This document shows, piece by piece, positions 37,060 through 48,682 of a DNA stretch of 64,000 nucleotides. A program made the translations under genes and the position numbers. The DNA lies in contig BTRK01000006.1 in assembly GCA_036245805.1 (NCBI GenBank), positions 5,621,613 to 5,685,612 of the forward strand, in the 5' to 3' direction. The notes under the pieces are model-generated. The model did not search any database. It was not told the DNA's origin and saw only the letters and a list, made by a program, of their open reading frames with translations. The stretch comes from Pristionchus mayeri. Taxonomy: Eukaryota > Nematoda > Chromadorea > Rhabditida > Neodiplogasteridae. The stretch's first letter is position 1; each line of letters opens with the position of its first letter.

Positions 37060-37402
37060 GATGGGAGCATGCGCGGGAAGTGCCACGTTGTTGTAAAGTG
37101 GTCTAATTTAATATCCCTGTGATGTATCGCTAATTGTATGGCTAATTTTTCTAATTGAAAATAGCTTTCGGCGACCAAGTTGATTGGCTGAAGTACTGTT
37201 GTGCAGTTTCTACGTTCGTAAAACATTAGTGCGTGCTCGATATAATACAAATTTATAATACAAACTATATTAATTATATTTGCATGCGGTTCAAATGAAT
37301 TACACTAAGGCAGTCGCGAGAAGGAAATTAAAAAGCTTTTCCTCTTCTCTTCCCCCCCACTTTTTCCGCAGCACCAAATGAGAAAAAAAGAACAAAACTC
37401 TT

Positions 37403-37469
37403 GATCTCGGGCGGGCTCGAACCGCCGGCCGTGTGTTAGACAGATGTGATAACCACTACACACGAGATC
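37403..37469 (-). tRNA. tRNA-Val(AAC)-like, compact, unit 2
   Basis: Same sequence as unit 1, one 410-bp period later. The acceptor stem, T arm and AAC anticodon are unchanged, and the shortened variable loop is shared, so the shortening came before the amplification. Confidence 0.55.
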
Positions 37470-37812
37470 GATGGGAGCATGCGCGGGAAGTGCCACGTTG
37501 TTGTAAAGTGGTCTAATTTAATATCCCTGTGATGTATCGCTAATTGTATGGCTAATTTTTCTAATTGAAAATAGCTTTCGGCGACCAAGTTGATTGGCTG
37601 AAGTACTGTTGTGCAGTTTCTACGTTCGTAAAACATTAGTGCGTGCTCGATATAATACAAATTTATAATACAAACTATATTAATTATATTTGCATGCGGT
37701 TCAAATGAATTACACTAAGGCAGTCGCGAGAAGGAAATTAAAAAGCTTTTCCTCTTCTCTTCCCCCCCACTTTTTCCGCAGCACCAAATGAGAAAAAAAG
37801 AACAAAACTCTT

Positions 37813-37879
37813 GATCTCGGGCGGGCTCGAACCGCCGGCCGTGTGTTAGACAGATGTGATAACCACTACACACGAGATC
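37813..37879 (-). tRNA. tRNA-Val(AAC)-like, compact, unit 3
   Basis: Third copy, identical in the tRNA-like region to units 1 and 2. It lies about 200 bases before the stop codon end of the small cysteine-rich gene on the same strand. Confidence 0.55.
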
Positions 37880-38082
37880 GATGGGAGCATGCGCGGGAAG
37901 TGCCACGTTGTTGTAAAGTGGTCTAATTTAATATCCCTGTGATGTATCGCTAATTGTATGGCTAATTTTTCTAATTGAAAATAGCTTTCGGCGACCAAGT
38001 TGATTGGCTGAAGTACTGTTGTACAGTCGCAAGTATGTGATAATGCATAAGATTTGGTTTATCGATTTTCGGTGCTTGACCT

Positions 38083-39236
38083 TCACTGGTAGATCATTTC
38101 ACGAGCAGCCAGAACGATGAGAGTGATGAGAATCACATGCAGTTGATACTCGAGAGATGAATCTGAAAATAAATTGAAATATATCATTTATTAAAATAAT
38201 AAAATTATTGTATGCAGCTCCCACCCTCGATTGCACGGGGCTTTGCTTTGGGTAGTGGGTACTGGCCACCTGAACAATTTGATGACATAAGTAAACATAT
38301 AATTTGTGATAACTATTCCTGGTGTGAGAAAAATGTCGCAAAGCCAGAAACATCAAATATAGAATCGGTTCACTGCCAATGCTCACTTTCTCGACCTGTA
38401 GTGTGGCTAATGGAGACACGATTACTAGAATTTTAAAAAAAGTACCGTAGCAAGCTCCGGCCGTGAAGGGAACATCGATTCCATTTTTATTCAATATCCA
38501 AACTCCAGATTTGTCGTTATTTTCGTTTGCCAGCAGAAGGGAACGCGTGCTAAGTCACATAGGCCTCTGGTCTAGGTAGGAGTGGATGTAAATTATTTTC
38601 ATTATTCTTAACTCTCTATCTCTTTCTCTCTCTCTCTCTCTCTCGTATTCAGATCGATGAAAGGGCAAAATAAAATTCATTTTTTTTGCGAAAATCTTTC
38701 ACAATTGAATACCTTGCATTCGATAGTCGAGTTGACAACTTCATTGTTGGAAACCCACAGGTTGTTATTGCACTGCAACGTTTAAATTCCACACATTGTC
38801 GTCCTTTGATTCTATTCAAGCGAAAACAATAACATCAAGCTACAAATCAACAACAAGAAAACAACAATAACCTTAGGTGTGCAGTCTTCGTATTTAATAT
38901 CCGCGCATTGGGGGCAAAACTCTGACATTATCGTTCCACAGTACGTGCAATCTGAATTGAACATGAATAGATCATGATAGATTCATAGTAGTACAATCCC
39001 GAAAGCATCCCAGTATGACATACGAAGATCCTGTGTGCTCGATCGTGCTGCAAAATAATCCATTTTAATTCAAAAGTGTTTATAAACTATGTTATAATAT
39101 AATCGTGTAAGAATAACTTACCCATTGAGGTGTGTTACAGTCCAGACTTCGCCCGTGCAAGATATTTCAGGAACTATCTTAGTTTCGTACACCATGAAAT
39201 CGGCTTCTGTTTTTCTGCACTTGATATAATCGTTTC
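38083..39236 (-). CDS. Small cysteine-rich secreted or anchored protein, 5' incomplete
   Basis: Minus-strand exons with good splice borders: 39122-39236, 39024-39047 (tiny, tentative), 38872-38951, 38713-38772, 38446-38549, 38083-38162. Pieces read KCRKTEADFMVYETK, EISCTGEVWTV, CTYCGTIMSEFCPQC, NNNLWVSNNEVVNSTIECK and SGVWILNKNGIDVPF. The last exon gives a hydrophobic tail (LHVILITLIVLAA) close to the stop at 38083-38085, which suggests a GPI signal or one membrane segment. Spaced Cys pairs and W residues recall nematode small cysteine-rich extracellular domains, but I do not recognise the family. No start exon was found above 39236. Confidence 0.5.
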
Positions 39237-39718
39237 CTATCAGAAATAAGTTTACCTTAAAGGGATCCGGACATCAAAAATCAAGTGTGCCTTAAATTGC
39301 GTCTCATCCACCCCTTAGTTAAATGCAATAAACTAAAAAAATAAAAAATAAAATATTTAAGCAATAAAAATAAATAATTAAATATATAGTGTATTACTGT
39401 GGTAGCGTGTAAATTCGACGTTTCAAAAAATTCAAAAAAATATATTAAAATTACTGTATTGGAAGCATCTTGATTATCGGTTTTCAGATCGGCTGGCCGG
39501 CCGTCTTCTTCGGCAGTTTCTTTGCTTTCTTTTACTTTTTTTAAAGTTATTTATGTTGTATTTCACTGTTTTGTGGCCTGAATTGTATTAGAAAAGAGGT
39601 CGGTCATGTATAATGCGGTTAGTAAAGTAATCTGCCCCTACTGAATAGCGAACGAGCGTTTTCTGATCGCTTCATATTCATTCTAATTGCACGATTCTTG
39701 CTTACATTTGCTATCAGT
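39237..39718. other. Gap between divergent genes, nothing recognised
   Basis: AT-rich, with an A-rich stretch at 39320-39390 and no repeat family or signal that I recognise. It should contain the 5' parts of the minus-strand gene ending at 38083 and of the transposase remnant on the plus strand. Confidence 0.4.
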
Positions 39719-42700
39719 GCATGGCTACGGTTAACTGCTCCTCGTCGTTCCCACCAATGCCGCAAGATTCCCGACATTGCTGGGATGGGAAGGGAATGGC
39801 TGCTCCGCCTGAACCTTATCGAGGATGAGTTCGAGCTGCTGCAAGAGAAGGTTGCTAGGATTCAAGGAGAGGGGAGGCGAGCGTGGCTCTGCCCGAACCA
39901 CTTCAAAGGAAGAAACCACCTGGACCGCGAAGGCCCTGAAGACGTGAGTCATAATGTATTTCACCTATTGGACATACTGTCACCGTTATCAGGGCCTTTT
40001 GGTTGTTTAATCCAATGCTGAATCGATAAAAAGCTCTTTCTTGTTTTGTAATTGATCATCGAATTTACCGTTTGCTTCACTACGCGTTTTTTTAGCATCG
40101 TCAGAAGGGAGAAGAGCCTCCGAGGCTCAATGAGGAGAGCGATGTACAGGTACAAGGCACAATTATTTACTTCCGAAAGACATTCGAATACTCTTATGCC
40201 CTGGGGAGGCCGAATAATATACAATCCCTGAGGAGGCAATAAAACACACATACATGTACAAGACTATGTGACATTCCAGCCCGGAGTCTTTCAGCCAGAG
40301 CCAGCTCCTACCGTAGACGCCATGGTCGATGCCATGTCTGACCTACTTTTCCCATCGCCTCAACGCACCCAGTCTGGAGTATCTGGAGCATCTGGAGTAC
40401 GTGCAACAATACCATTTGAAATATTTATTCAATTATGAAAGCTAGAAATGTGAACGAATAGAGAAAGATCAAACAACAGAACAGTGAAACGTTGATCATT
40501 GATTAGATTTCAAACAAATATTACCCCTTTTCACGAACTGACACGTGCCCTGATCACTAGTAGACGCACTAGAGTGTACAAAAGTGAGAGAGCGCCACCT
40601 GGCAGATTCTTGACTAGTGGTTGTTTTGTTCACGAATTGGCTCCCTTCATTACTTGTGCTCTCTAACAGTAATAGTCGGTGAGAGAAAACGCAAACGAAC
40701 TGAAGAGAGCATGCGAAGTCATTTCCCCCGTGGCACGAAAATTGAATTTCTGCCGAACTAGGCCACGCTCTATCACATTGTAATATGGTGGAATAGTACA
40801 TGAAACCAGAACACAAAACAACAATTTTAGAACGGTGAAACTTATAATTCCCTATTACAATATAGCGAGTATTATTTACATCATTTCAGTCCTACATCCG
40901 ATCTCAAGAAACGACCAACACCGAAGTGACCTCTGAGACGGGTGTTCAATGTGGTCCCCCTACCCCACCCAGTCACGACTACTTCCTAGTGAAGAAAGAA
41001 TGCCTTCTTTCCCTCTTCACTCGTTGCCACCAGTGTGGGAAGAAGGAGATCGAGGAAGGCACATTCAAGTGCCGCACCGTAGGCTCGGCACTGGTCCTGC
41101 AATGGGAGTGTTTAGTGTGCGAGAGAGAAGTCCAGTGACATTCTCAGCCTATGGTCGAAAGATACTTCGAGGGAAACCTCAAGTTGACTTCGGCCGTCCA
41201 CACTACTTCTGTATCCCGCCCAGTTAGTCCATATAACTATGTTGAAAAAACAGAACAACCTAGTCACAATGGCCGTAAAGTACAGTAGCCCGGAAACTGA
41301 ATTCAGAGATTCCTGGACACGGGCAAGCTAATCGGTCTCGCACTTCCCTCTGAGCGGACAATGCGACGACAGCTCAAACGGATTGTGGTTCCCGCTGTGG
41401 ATAAGGTCTTCATCAGACACATGAAACAAGCTGAGGCCACCGTGCGAACGTCCAACATAGTTAGTGAATACTCCTTACATTACTGCTGTTATGCCCTCCC
41501 TACATCCCTTCGACAGCCCTCCCCCCCCCTCACCTGATCTCCTTCTTCTTCATCTCCCCGGCGAGGCAGCCTTCGCTGCCCACCCTCAATTGTTTCAATG
41601 AGGGGATACAATATCTACCCACTACCCCTGATTTCCCCCACCTTTGGTAGTGATCCACCATACTTCTCGCGTTCGAAAGTAGCCGAGCTCCAGACCCTGT
41701 AAAGCATAAATGTGTTAGGTATACTGTAGCATCTGAAATAACCGAGGGATACGGTAGGTATAGTAGTGATTTACAGTACGACACAATCGCAATCATTTCA
41801 AATTTTGAATTTCAGGCAGGCATTGGCATCGCAGTCGATGGGCGGTATTCCCATGTGGGCCGAACGGCACCCAATTGCACCGTTCCCTTCGTGGACATCG
41901 AGAGTAATCTCATCGTCCACGTCAAGAATATGCATAAGGATATGCCGGGGATAGGTAGTGTTAGTTCGACAAATCGACAAACACTGACCCATAATATACA
42001 AACTAGGAATGGTTTTTCAATGAATGGTTCATTTCATTCTCCTCCGATCGGATCGGTGAGAGATCATTGAGAACTAAGAGTCATTTGGTGATAAACCATT
42101 CCTAATTGAAACGGGAACCATGCTGGTTTGCTTTAGATCACATCGCTCGTATCTGACAATGATGCCAAGATATCCAAAATGATGCGTGATCTCTTTCCTG
42201 GAATTCAGCATCACTTGGACTTCTGGCACATTGTCAAGAATCTGAACAAGGCGCTTCGCGAGGTAATCAAAATAACTTAGTTGACACAACAATATACGCA
42301 GAATATAGTATAGCACAAATAACAATATTTGCATTCAGCTAACAAAGCGCAAAGACTGCCCCCACATCGAGCACTGGCGACGCGAGCTGATCGACCACTG
42401 CTACTTCGTCCATGGAAAGTTCGAGAAGGACAGGACGAAGGGAGTAGAATACATGAAAAGTTCGCTCGCTCACGTCGCTGGGTGGCATAAGAATTTTGAG
42501 AAGGTTAGCATGAGTGTTGGAATGATTAATGAGCAGTATTAGTACACATTAGTACCCATGCACGTTAATAAATATGTACTTCAGGTCCCCTTCTTGAAAG
42601 GTATCAACGAATGCCTCCACGATGCTCTCCCCGATGCTTCAGATCACGAGATCGATCCGAAAAGCGCTGAGTTCGCTCATCTGAAGGAGGTCATCCTCAA

Positions 42701-43573
42701 GCCTTCCTTCATCCTCGCCCTGGAACGAGCCTCCCCCAAGAAGAACACATCACCATGCGAATCACCAACTTTATCTGCTCCCAACCCCCCTTCTTTCTTC
42801 CCCCAGTCTATTATTAAAGCATGGCTTGATATATGATCTATACCCATCCCTCGCCCACTCCCTCTACAGACCCCTACCCTACCCTTGCTGCCGCAAGAAA
42901 CCCGATTCGACAACGTCGACGGACATCCGTCTATTGTTTTTTTCATCTCGCCTATTACTTGCATATCCCCTTTGACGGAATAAATAATGAATGAATGAAT
43001 GAATGGTTTAACAGCTTGCTGAACATCTACGCGCCCAAGCGGATAGCCAGGTTAGTAATCAATACCGTCATTACCTCCACTAATTGAAACGTCTAATATC
43101 CAGTTATTAACTCATCTATTTAGTTCGGCTGTGGCTTACGAGGATAAGGTGAAGGGGTGTTGCACCACAACACCATTGCGATGGCAGGCGTGCTCGGAGT
43201 GAGAAAGGAGAAGTCCTCCTACCAGACAAGAGCAAAGGGTAGAGAGGCAAAGTGTGTGAAGAGGAAGATGGAATCAGTGGACCAGTACTGGAGGAGAGAA
43301 GTTAGTATATTCAAACTAAATTAGTTCAGCGAGCTATGCCGAAATTGTTAACAAAAAAAATATGTCTAACTAATATCTTGTCAGGTCTGGGATGAGGTGG
43401 AAGGAGTGGTCCGTGAGATGAAGGAGGCTTCATTCCTCAAGAGGAAGGGAATCCCCGACTCCAATCGCTACATGGCTGCTCTCTATGCCGATGAGGAGGA
43501 GTCGGAAGGCGATTCGAAGGAAGATGAGAGCGATGTCTCCATTGAGTACGGAGCGGCATCCACTTGGCAATAA
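39719..43573 (+). pseudogene. Decayed intron-bearing transposase (Kolobok-like)
   Basis: Exons: about 39719-39943, 40096-40149, 40280-40399, 40890-41222, 41307-41459, 41816-41954, 42137-42262, 42339-42503, 42585-42764 plus 43007-43050, 43124-43300, 43385-43573. The N-terminal part has a possible zinc-binding, THAP-like region (weak). CHQCGKKEI and CLVCEREVQ form a Cys-rich module. GIAVDGRYSHVGR, SLVSDNDAKISKMM, LDFWHIVKNLNKAL and NIYAPKR outline a catalytic core with a D(2)H motif (DFWH), known for Kolobok, P and hAT-like transposases. Damage: TGA at 41136-41138 where a Trp fits, a 242-bp insertion after the CES box at 42765, and a frameshift near 43150 (YEDKVK then HHNTIAMAG). The C-terminus is acidic. 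No flanking inverted repeats were identified. Confidence 0.65.
42765..43006 (+). mobile_element. LINE 3'-end fragment with (TGAA)n tail
   Basis: A 242-bp insertion of C-rich sequence ends in AATAAATAATGAATGAATGA and more GAAT units. It interrupts the transposase frame between TGC GAA TCA and TTT AAC AGC. A 3'-terminal fragment with a simple-repeat tail is typical of 5'-truncated non-LTR retrotransposons. The family was not identified. Confidence 0.55.
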
Positions 43574-43692
43574 TTTCGTTGAATGTGGCATATACTATAA
43601 CAATCGACTGTTATTGCCCGTCCCATTGCCCGTTCTTAAATTGTAAGTTTTCAATGCTGAAAATCGTGTTCAATCGAGGCAGCGAAAACCGC

Positions 43693-44380
43693 ATGTAGCG
43701 ACTCACACGTCACTACCTTTTCTATCGTCACTTCATTCCATCAATCAAAGTGCACTCACTGCAACTCCATTATCATATCCAGTCTCTTTCTCGTCTCTGA
43801 GTGCAGCCAATTCAATTAGCATGTTAATCCAATTCCGTTGTCTCTCACCCTCTCTCCCCTCTCTCTCCATTTACATGGGTTAGGACACGTCGGCTAGACT
43901 GCCTATATAAACCCCTCCTCTCCCTCTCACCTCAGAGCTTCACTGAACCTCTCCTCGTGCTGACCACGAGTCACTCAGTCTGATCCACACTTGGATCTCA
44001 TCCAGTCTTGGACCGTCACGTCCACCCCCATCCGATCCTCACTAGGATCTCACTTCAGCCAAGGACCACAGTCCTCCCCCATTCGATCCACACTTGGATC
44101 TCAGTCATCCTCACTGATCCTCACCTTGGATCTCACCCAGTCTCCCATCCTACCGTACCCCTCTCCCTTCTTCCCTTCTCCCTGTCTTACTGTAGTAATA
44201 AATTATTGATTTATCTACGGTCCCATTCATAGTGCATCAGTCTACAGTATCCTGGGCACAGACACACCTAGGGTCACAGTCAGTCTTCTTCCACCAAGCG
44301 TCCTAAGCTTGTCCCTGCTCTAATCGGTTACTGTATCTACTGTACTCCGGACTGAGTATCGTGGGCTCGCTAGTTCGCAT
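43693..44380 (+). mobile_element. Candidate solo LTR, 688 bp
   Basis: Flanked by ACCGC on both sides (43688-43692 and 44381-44385), a 5-bp duplication as retroviral-type integrases make. The element begins ATGTAGCGA and ends TTCGCAT. Inside are a TATA box TATATAAA (43904-43911) and a polyadenylation signal AATAAA (44197-44202) about 290 bp later, the U3-R-U5 order. Between them is a repeated GATCCACACTTGGATCTCA motif in three or four versions. No internal gag/pol sequence is present, so recombination would have left a single LTR. Confidence 0.55.
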
Positions 44381-45601
44381 ACCGCATTTTTCAAAAGTAA
44401 TTTAACGTTAACGGTCTGGAAACATCGTGAATAAGTATCGGGGAGTGAAATATAGTAAGCTGGAATGATTTTTTTTGGTATTTTAGAACTGAAGTTGCGA
44501 CTACTACACATTGAATGCAAAAAATGAGAACTAGAGCCCATATCATTTTGCCATTTTTATTTTTTGTTATATGTAACGGAAGATGTTCTTAAATCAGTAA
44601 TAAAATTCCCAGGAAGTCTCCTATATTATGGCAAAAACAATTTTTATGTTGTTTGGAAACTATACTTTTAAATACAATTAATGTATTTTTGAGTTTCATT
44701 CTATCCTTTCAACATGGAAGTTTCTCAAAATAATTTTCTACGTTTTTTAAGCACGGTGCCATCTCTGTAACTCATCTGGGAGCTGGTATACAGTATTTCC
44801 CGGTCCAAAACCGGAGAATTCCTAAATGCCGGCTCTGGTACAAATGGCATTAATATTTCAAAATTTCTTCACTAGAGTAGTGTTCTACCTTAGTTTGATC
44901 GATTTCGAATAGGTTTGAAAAAAATTGTTCGTGGCTACGTCCACTGACTGGTGATGTATGTGTTATATATATTGCGATTCAAAGATTATTGCTGATTCTC
45001 GTGTGAGTCACATTAGCGTCGCGTCGTTGAGATAATATAAACATCTTCAATACAATTATTACAAACGAACGTATAGATTGATGCGTCTTTTAACAAAACA
45101 AAACAATTGAAGTATGTAGAAAGAGAGGCATCAATCGATGAACCCCATTTTTGTTGAAAATTGATAACGCGTGAAGCCAATCGAGAGGGGAATACGTGGC
45201 GGGAAGTGACACAATAATTTTTTGAATCTTATCAGGTGCCTCGAGAGTGATCGGGAAGGGGATTAGTGATGACAAATCGGCGCGCGCGCTCTCCTCGTTT
45301 CACATACTCTCTCGTTCTGCCTAACAGTCGCGAGGGCACTAGGGATGGCTTCGCAAGCAATGAAATGACTCTATTCATTCTACATACGATTTCGAGAAAC
45401 GATAGCATGGTCTCTTCATTTTACACACTCTCTCACCGCTCGACCGGCCGAGAGTGTGAGAAATGAAGAGACGACTGCCCCAATTATGAACTCTACTACA
45501 CAGACTCACACCGACCTGACAGGCGGAAGATAACGCAGAATGATGAGAGCAGTTCTGGACATCCATAGAGGGAAAACCTTAGGAGGAGGGGACACTAGAT
45601 C

Positions 45602-45677
45602 GGATGAGATCTAATATGAAGTGATGCAGCCTTTAATGTATCAAAGGCGGCATGACGTCATAGTGCTCATCCGATCT
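45602..45677. repeat. MITE-like repeat, second copy of the 14873 family
   Basis: Starts GGATGAGATC, ends GTGCTCATCC, and contains TATCAAAGGCGGCATGACG. Here the surrounding CACTAGATC / GATCTAGTG adds to the inverted ends, so this copy shows more of the element's terminus than the one at 14873. Confidence 0.6.
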
Positions 45678-46006
45678 AGTGCCGAGGAGGGCAATGCCGA
45701 TTTTACAACAGTAGTACTGACATAAATGCTCTTCGTAATAGTCGTATTCAGCATATTTAGTTTATGAGCCAAAATCTAATTTAGGCGCTTAAAGGCAGAT
45801 AAATATTGTCCAAACATAAAAACAAATGAATACATTTGCACATACATTTGCGCTTCGGATATACTCTTTGATTTTGATTTTATATGGACAGATTTCAGGC
45901 TGTCAAGTGTACGACTTTTGTAATCGACTCTTCAAAATTCTTGAAGATGATGAAACGAAAGCGATTACCGAATCGAGAGCCTCATTGCTCTTCTCTTCAT
46001 AGACCA

Positions 46007-46028
46007 TGACTGCTTGGCACAATGACAA
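46007..46028 (+). pseudogene. 5' fragment of tRNA-Trp
   Basis: TGACTGCTTGGCACAATG repeats the first bases of the tRNA-Trp gene 95 bp downstream, also preceded by a CTCTTCA-type leader, then diverges. It looks like a truncated duplicate. Confidence 0.7.
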
Positions 46029-46101
46029 ATATTGTATTCATCCCGCGCCGACGCGCCTTCATCACTCATTCAGAAGAGTGTGTATTTCTCTTCACCAACA
46101 T

Positions 46102-46173
46102 GACTGCTTGGCGCAATGGTAGCGCGTTCGACTCCAGATCGAAAGGTTGGGCGTTCGATCCGCTCAGTGGTCA
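46102..46173 (+). tRNA. tRNA-Trp(CCA)
   Basis: A 72-nt cloverleaf. Acceptor GACTGCT pairs with AGTGGTC, with two G-T wobbles. D arm GCGC-AATGGTA-GCGC, anticodon stem TTCGA/TCGAA with loop CTCCAGA (anticodon CCA), variable AGGTT, T arm GGGCG-TTCGATC-CGCTC, discriminator A. TTTT follows about 5 bases later. All stems pair, so it should be functional. Confidence 0.93.
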
Positions 46174-46215
46174 GAATATTTTGTAGATTTTACCGACTCG
46201 AAGGGAATAATATCA

Positions 46216-46350
46216 TTTTTAATATCTATAATATCTATAATATCTAATATCTATTGGAATATCTATTGGAATATCTATTGGAATATCTATTGGAATATCT
46301 ATTGTTATATCTATTGGAATATCTATATCTATTGGAATAATATCTATTGT
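46216..46350 (+). repeat. ATATCTATTGGA minisatellite
   Basis: A 12-bp unit repeated about ten times with small variations, starting about 45 bases after the tRNA-Trp gene. The repeated IYWN reading on the plus strand is an artefact of the repeat. Confidence 0.88.
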
Positions 46351-47276
46351 TGTTTTAATTTGGAAAATTAAGAGTGCTTGTTCGTGCATTTTTGTTCGGG
46401 ATAAAGTGAACAAATCGTATTCAGGAACTACAAAATATCGTGTTCAAAAGTATTGGATGTCGTTGTAATATGAACTAATAACGGTTCAATCGAACACTAC
46501 AGATGTTGTAAACTGATATATTATCTTGTTGGAAGATATGTCAATTCGAAAATACGATAAAACGATTCATCGCACATGTGTGAAATGATTCTTCTCTAAC
46601 GAAAGGCTCATTTTTCATGTCGTTTGATAGATCAATGGTTTAGTGATCGGTTTCACTATTCATTTCCTCTTGAGTAATCTCTCCCAAGTGTGAACATAAA
46701 TCTCTCCACTCCACACAGCTTCTCCAACGCTCTCTAGCCACTTTAACAGAGCAATCTTGACTTCGTTCATGCAAAAGGGAAACATAGATTCAAGTTTCCC
46801 GATAAGCAATCTCGGTTTAACGCTGGTGTGACCCTTGCCATTGTGAACAAATTCTGGCTCTCGTCGATGCACACAATATTTCTCTCCCTCTAACCGGTTT
46901 AACAGCAACATGATCAGTTACAAGGCCCTCCTTTTAGCACAACAATCGCATTAACGTATTAGCATAGCTATCACACGGTAGGGTTTCGGCTTCGTGGGCA
47001 ATTTCTATCTTCATGTTGCGTGATCTCTCGCTTTGCAGATCGAGAAAGTGGCTAGGATGAGGATAGCGTTTCCCTCGAAACCAACAATATCACACGGTTG
47101 ATGAGCAATCACGCCAAAAGTGGGAGGTACGCCAATAAAAGGGTAGGAGGGAACAACGTATCACCAGCAGTTGTTTCTCCGATTTTTCATTGCTTATTGT
47201 TGATGGTTCTTTCAATAAACCAACTGTTTCATATAGTCTGTGTAGGATTACTTCAAAGATCTCAACATTTACAGTT
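46351..47276. other. Gap before acyl-CoA synthetase copy 1, nothing recognised
   Basis: No recognisable exon. It should contain the promoter of copy 1. The sequence before the ATG (CTCAACATTTACAG) supplies a possible acceptor for a spliced leader. Confidence 0.4.
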
Positions 47277-48570
47277 ATGACTGCAATTTCCCAGAACCCG
47301 ACACTGCTCGAGCAATGGAGAGCGACTCTGAAGGATGTGGGTCTTATTGATGAGGAGCCAAGACCAGCGATTTTTCTAAAACTTATCTTAAGGAAGTGCT
47401 CAAGTCACCCTGCACGCCCATTCCGATTCCTGAAGAAACGCTCATCGAGAGGGTGCTGCGATGCTTGCGAGATCACGCTGAGAAGTTCCCCAAGAAGAAG
47501 GCGGCGGTAGGCAATTGCATATTTAGCTCAACGAGAGTTCAAAAAATTGAATATGCCTGCTTTCCTACAAAAAATTTGGGTGCGAGCGAGGAGAAAAACA
47601 ATTGGCAATTGATATTTGATCTTTTAGATCGAAGCGGAGAACCAGGACCGCTCACTGACTTATCAGGAGATTCATGCTCGAGTTAGTTGCATATTATTTT
47701 ATTGACTGATCTAAACAATGTAAAAAATCACAAATTGTTTGCTTCATAATACAAAATTGCAAAATTTCCTCAGGCCCTTTCCTTCGCCGCCTTCCTCACC
47801 TCTCGTGGTTTCGCAGTTGGTGATCGTCTAACTGCCGCATTGTCGAACTCAATCGAGCAAGTTCTCTCAAACTCCTCAAGGAAACGATGTTTTTATTCAA
47901 ACAAACAATTCATGTCGTTGAGATGGCCCGTGCTTCATCTCGGAACTTGGGCTGCCGGAGGAGCAGTCGTAGGATCGAGCCCAGCATTCAAACTGTGTAG
48001 GGATCGCAGCTATATTTATATTCACGGTTATCCTCAATTTTTGAGCTTTCCATTGCTAATATTCTCATAATTCTGCGTACAAGTCCGCCGGGCTGATGTG
48101 CGAGAGATGATAATTTATTTTCTTCTGAAATCATTTCTTTTTTTAGACGAGACCACCTACCAGTTGCGGGATTCCTCTTCCACTGTGATTGTGGTCGCAG
48201 AGGAGCAACTGGGGATGCTAATGGAGGCCGCGAAGGAATGCCCGTCAGTGAAGGTTAGGCTTCCTACACTCTTCATTACTTCATTTTTTCCTAAATTTAA
48301 ATTGCGATCAATCGATTTAAGGAAAAAATAGTCTTGTGATTTTCTTGTCGATTTGAAAATTGAGAAGTAAATGCATTTCAACAGGCAATAATCTGTGTTC
48401 GATCCACTATCAACCCACTACCTGAGGGAGTCATTGACTTCGAAGAGACACTACGACATGAACCACTGGAGGAGTTAGCTCCCGGTGAGAGATAGGCGAT
48501 ATATGACCTGTCGAGATACAGCCCCCTTCATTATGTGCTATCGCACCGCTCAGACAGAAGAAGTGCACAC

Positions 48571-48682
48571 TAGTGATGCCAAATCGGCGCGCGCTCTCCT
48601 CGTTTCACATGCTCTCTCGCTCTGTCTAACCGGTGAGAGAGCGTGTGAAACGAGGAGAGCACGCGCTGATTTGGCATCACTA
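48571..48682. mobile_element. 112-bp hAT-type MITE, copy B
   Basis: Palindrome TAGTGATGCCAAATCGGCGC ... GATTTGGCATCACTA around ACCGGT, flanked exactly by GTGCACAC (48563-48570 and 48683-48690). It lies in an intron of the synthetase copy 1. The matching intron of copy 2 has only a TAGTGATGACAAATCGATG stub at about 56612. Confidence 0.93.

Larger units (their letters stand above)
36792..38024. repeat. Three tandem 410-bp units, each with a tRNA-like gene
   Basis: The unit beginning TGCAGTTTCTACGTTCGTAA starts at 36792, 37202 and 37612, and the third ends near 38024. The period is exactly 410 and very few differences were seen (for example CTTCTTCTC against CTCTTCTC). Such uniformity means recent duplication or homogenisation. 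Each unit holds one minus-strand tRNA-Val-like sequence and a T-rich terminator after it. Confidence 0.95.
44386..46101. other. No gene recognised; MITE remnants
   Basis: AT-rich. Holds a truncated 112-bp-family MITE starting TAGTGATGACAAATCGGCGC at about 45267, a foldback of the GAAACGATA family at 45374-45497, and the repeat at 45602-45677. No exon chain is seen. Confidence 0.45.

Noticed and set aside
36895..37906. Repeated 63-residue and 74-residue minus-strand frames in the 410-bp array
   Set aside because: They repeat because the DNA is tandem and they run through the tRNA-like sequence. No sign of protein selection.
36792..38024. CRISPR-like or satellite array
   Set aside because: Units are 410 bp with no unique spacers, and the setting is a eukaryotic genome. 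A simple tandem duplication explains it.
46147..46371. Plus-strand frame with repeated IYWN residues and its minus-strand partner
   Set aside because: Pure translation of the 12-bp minisatellite.
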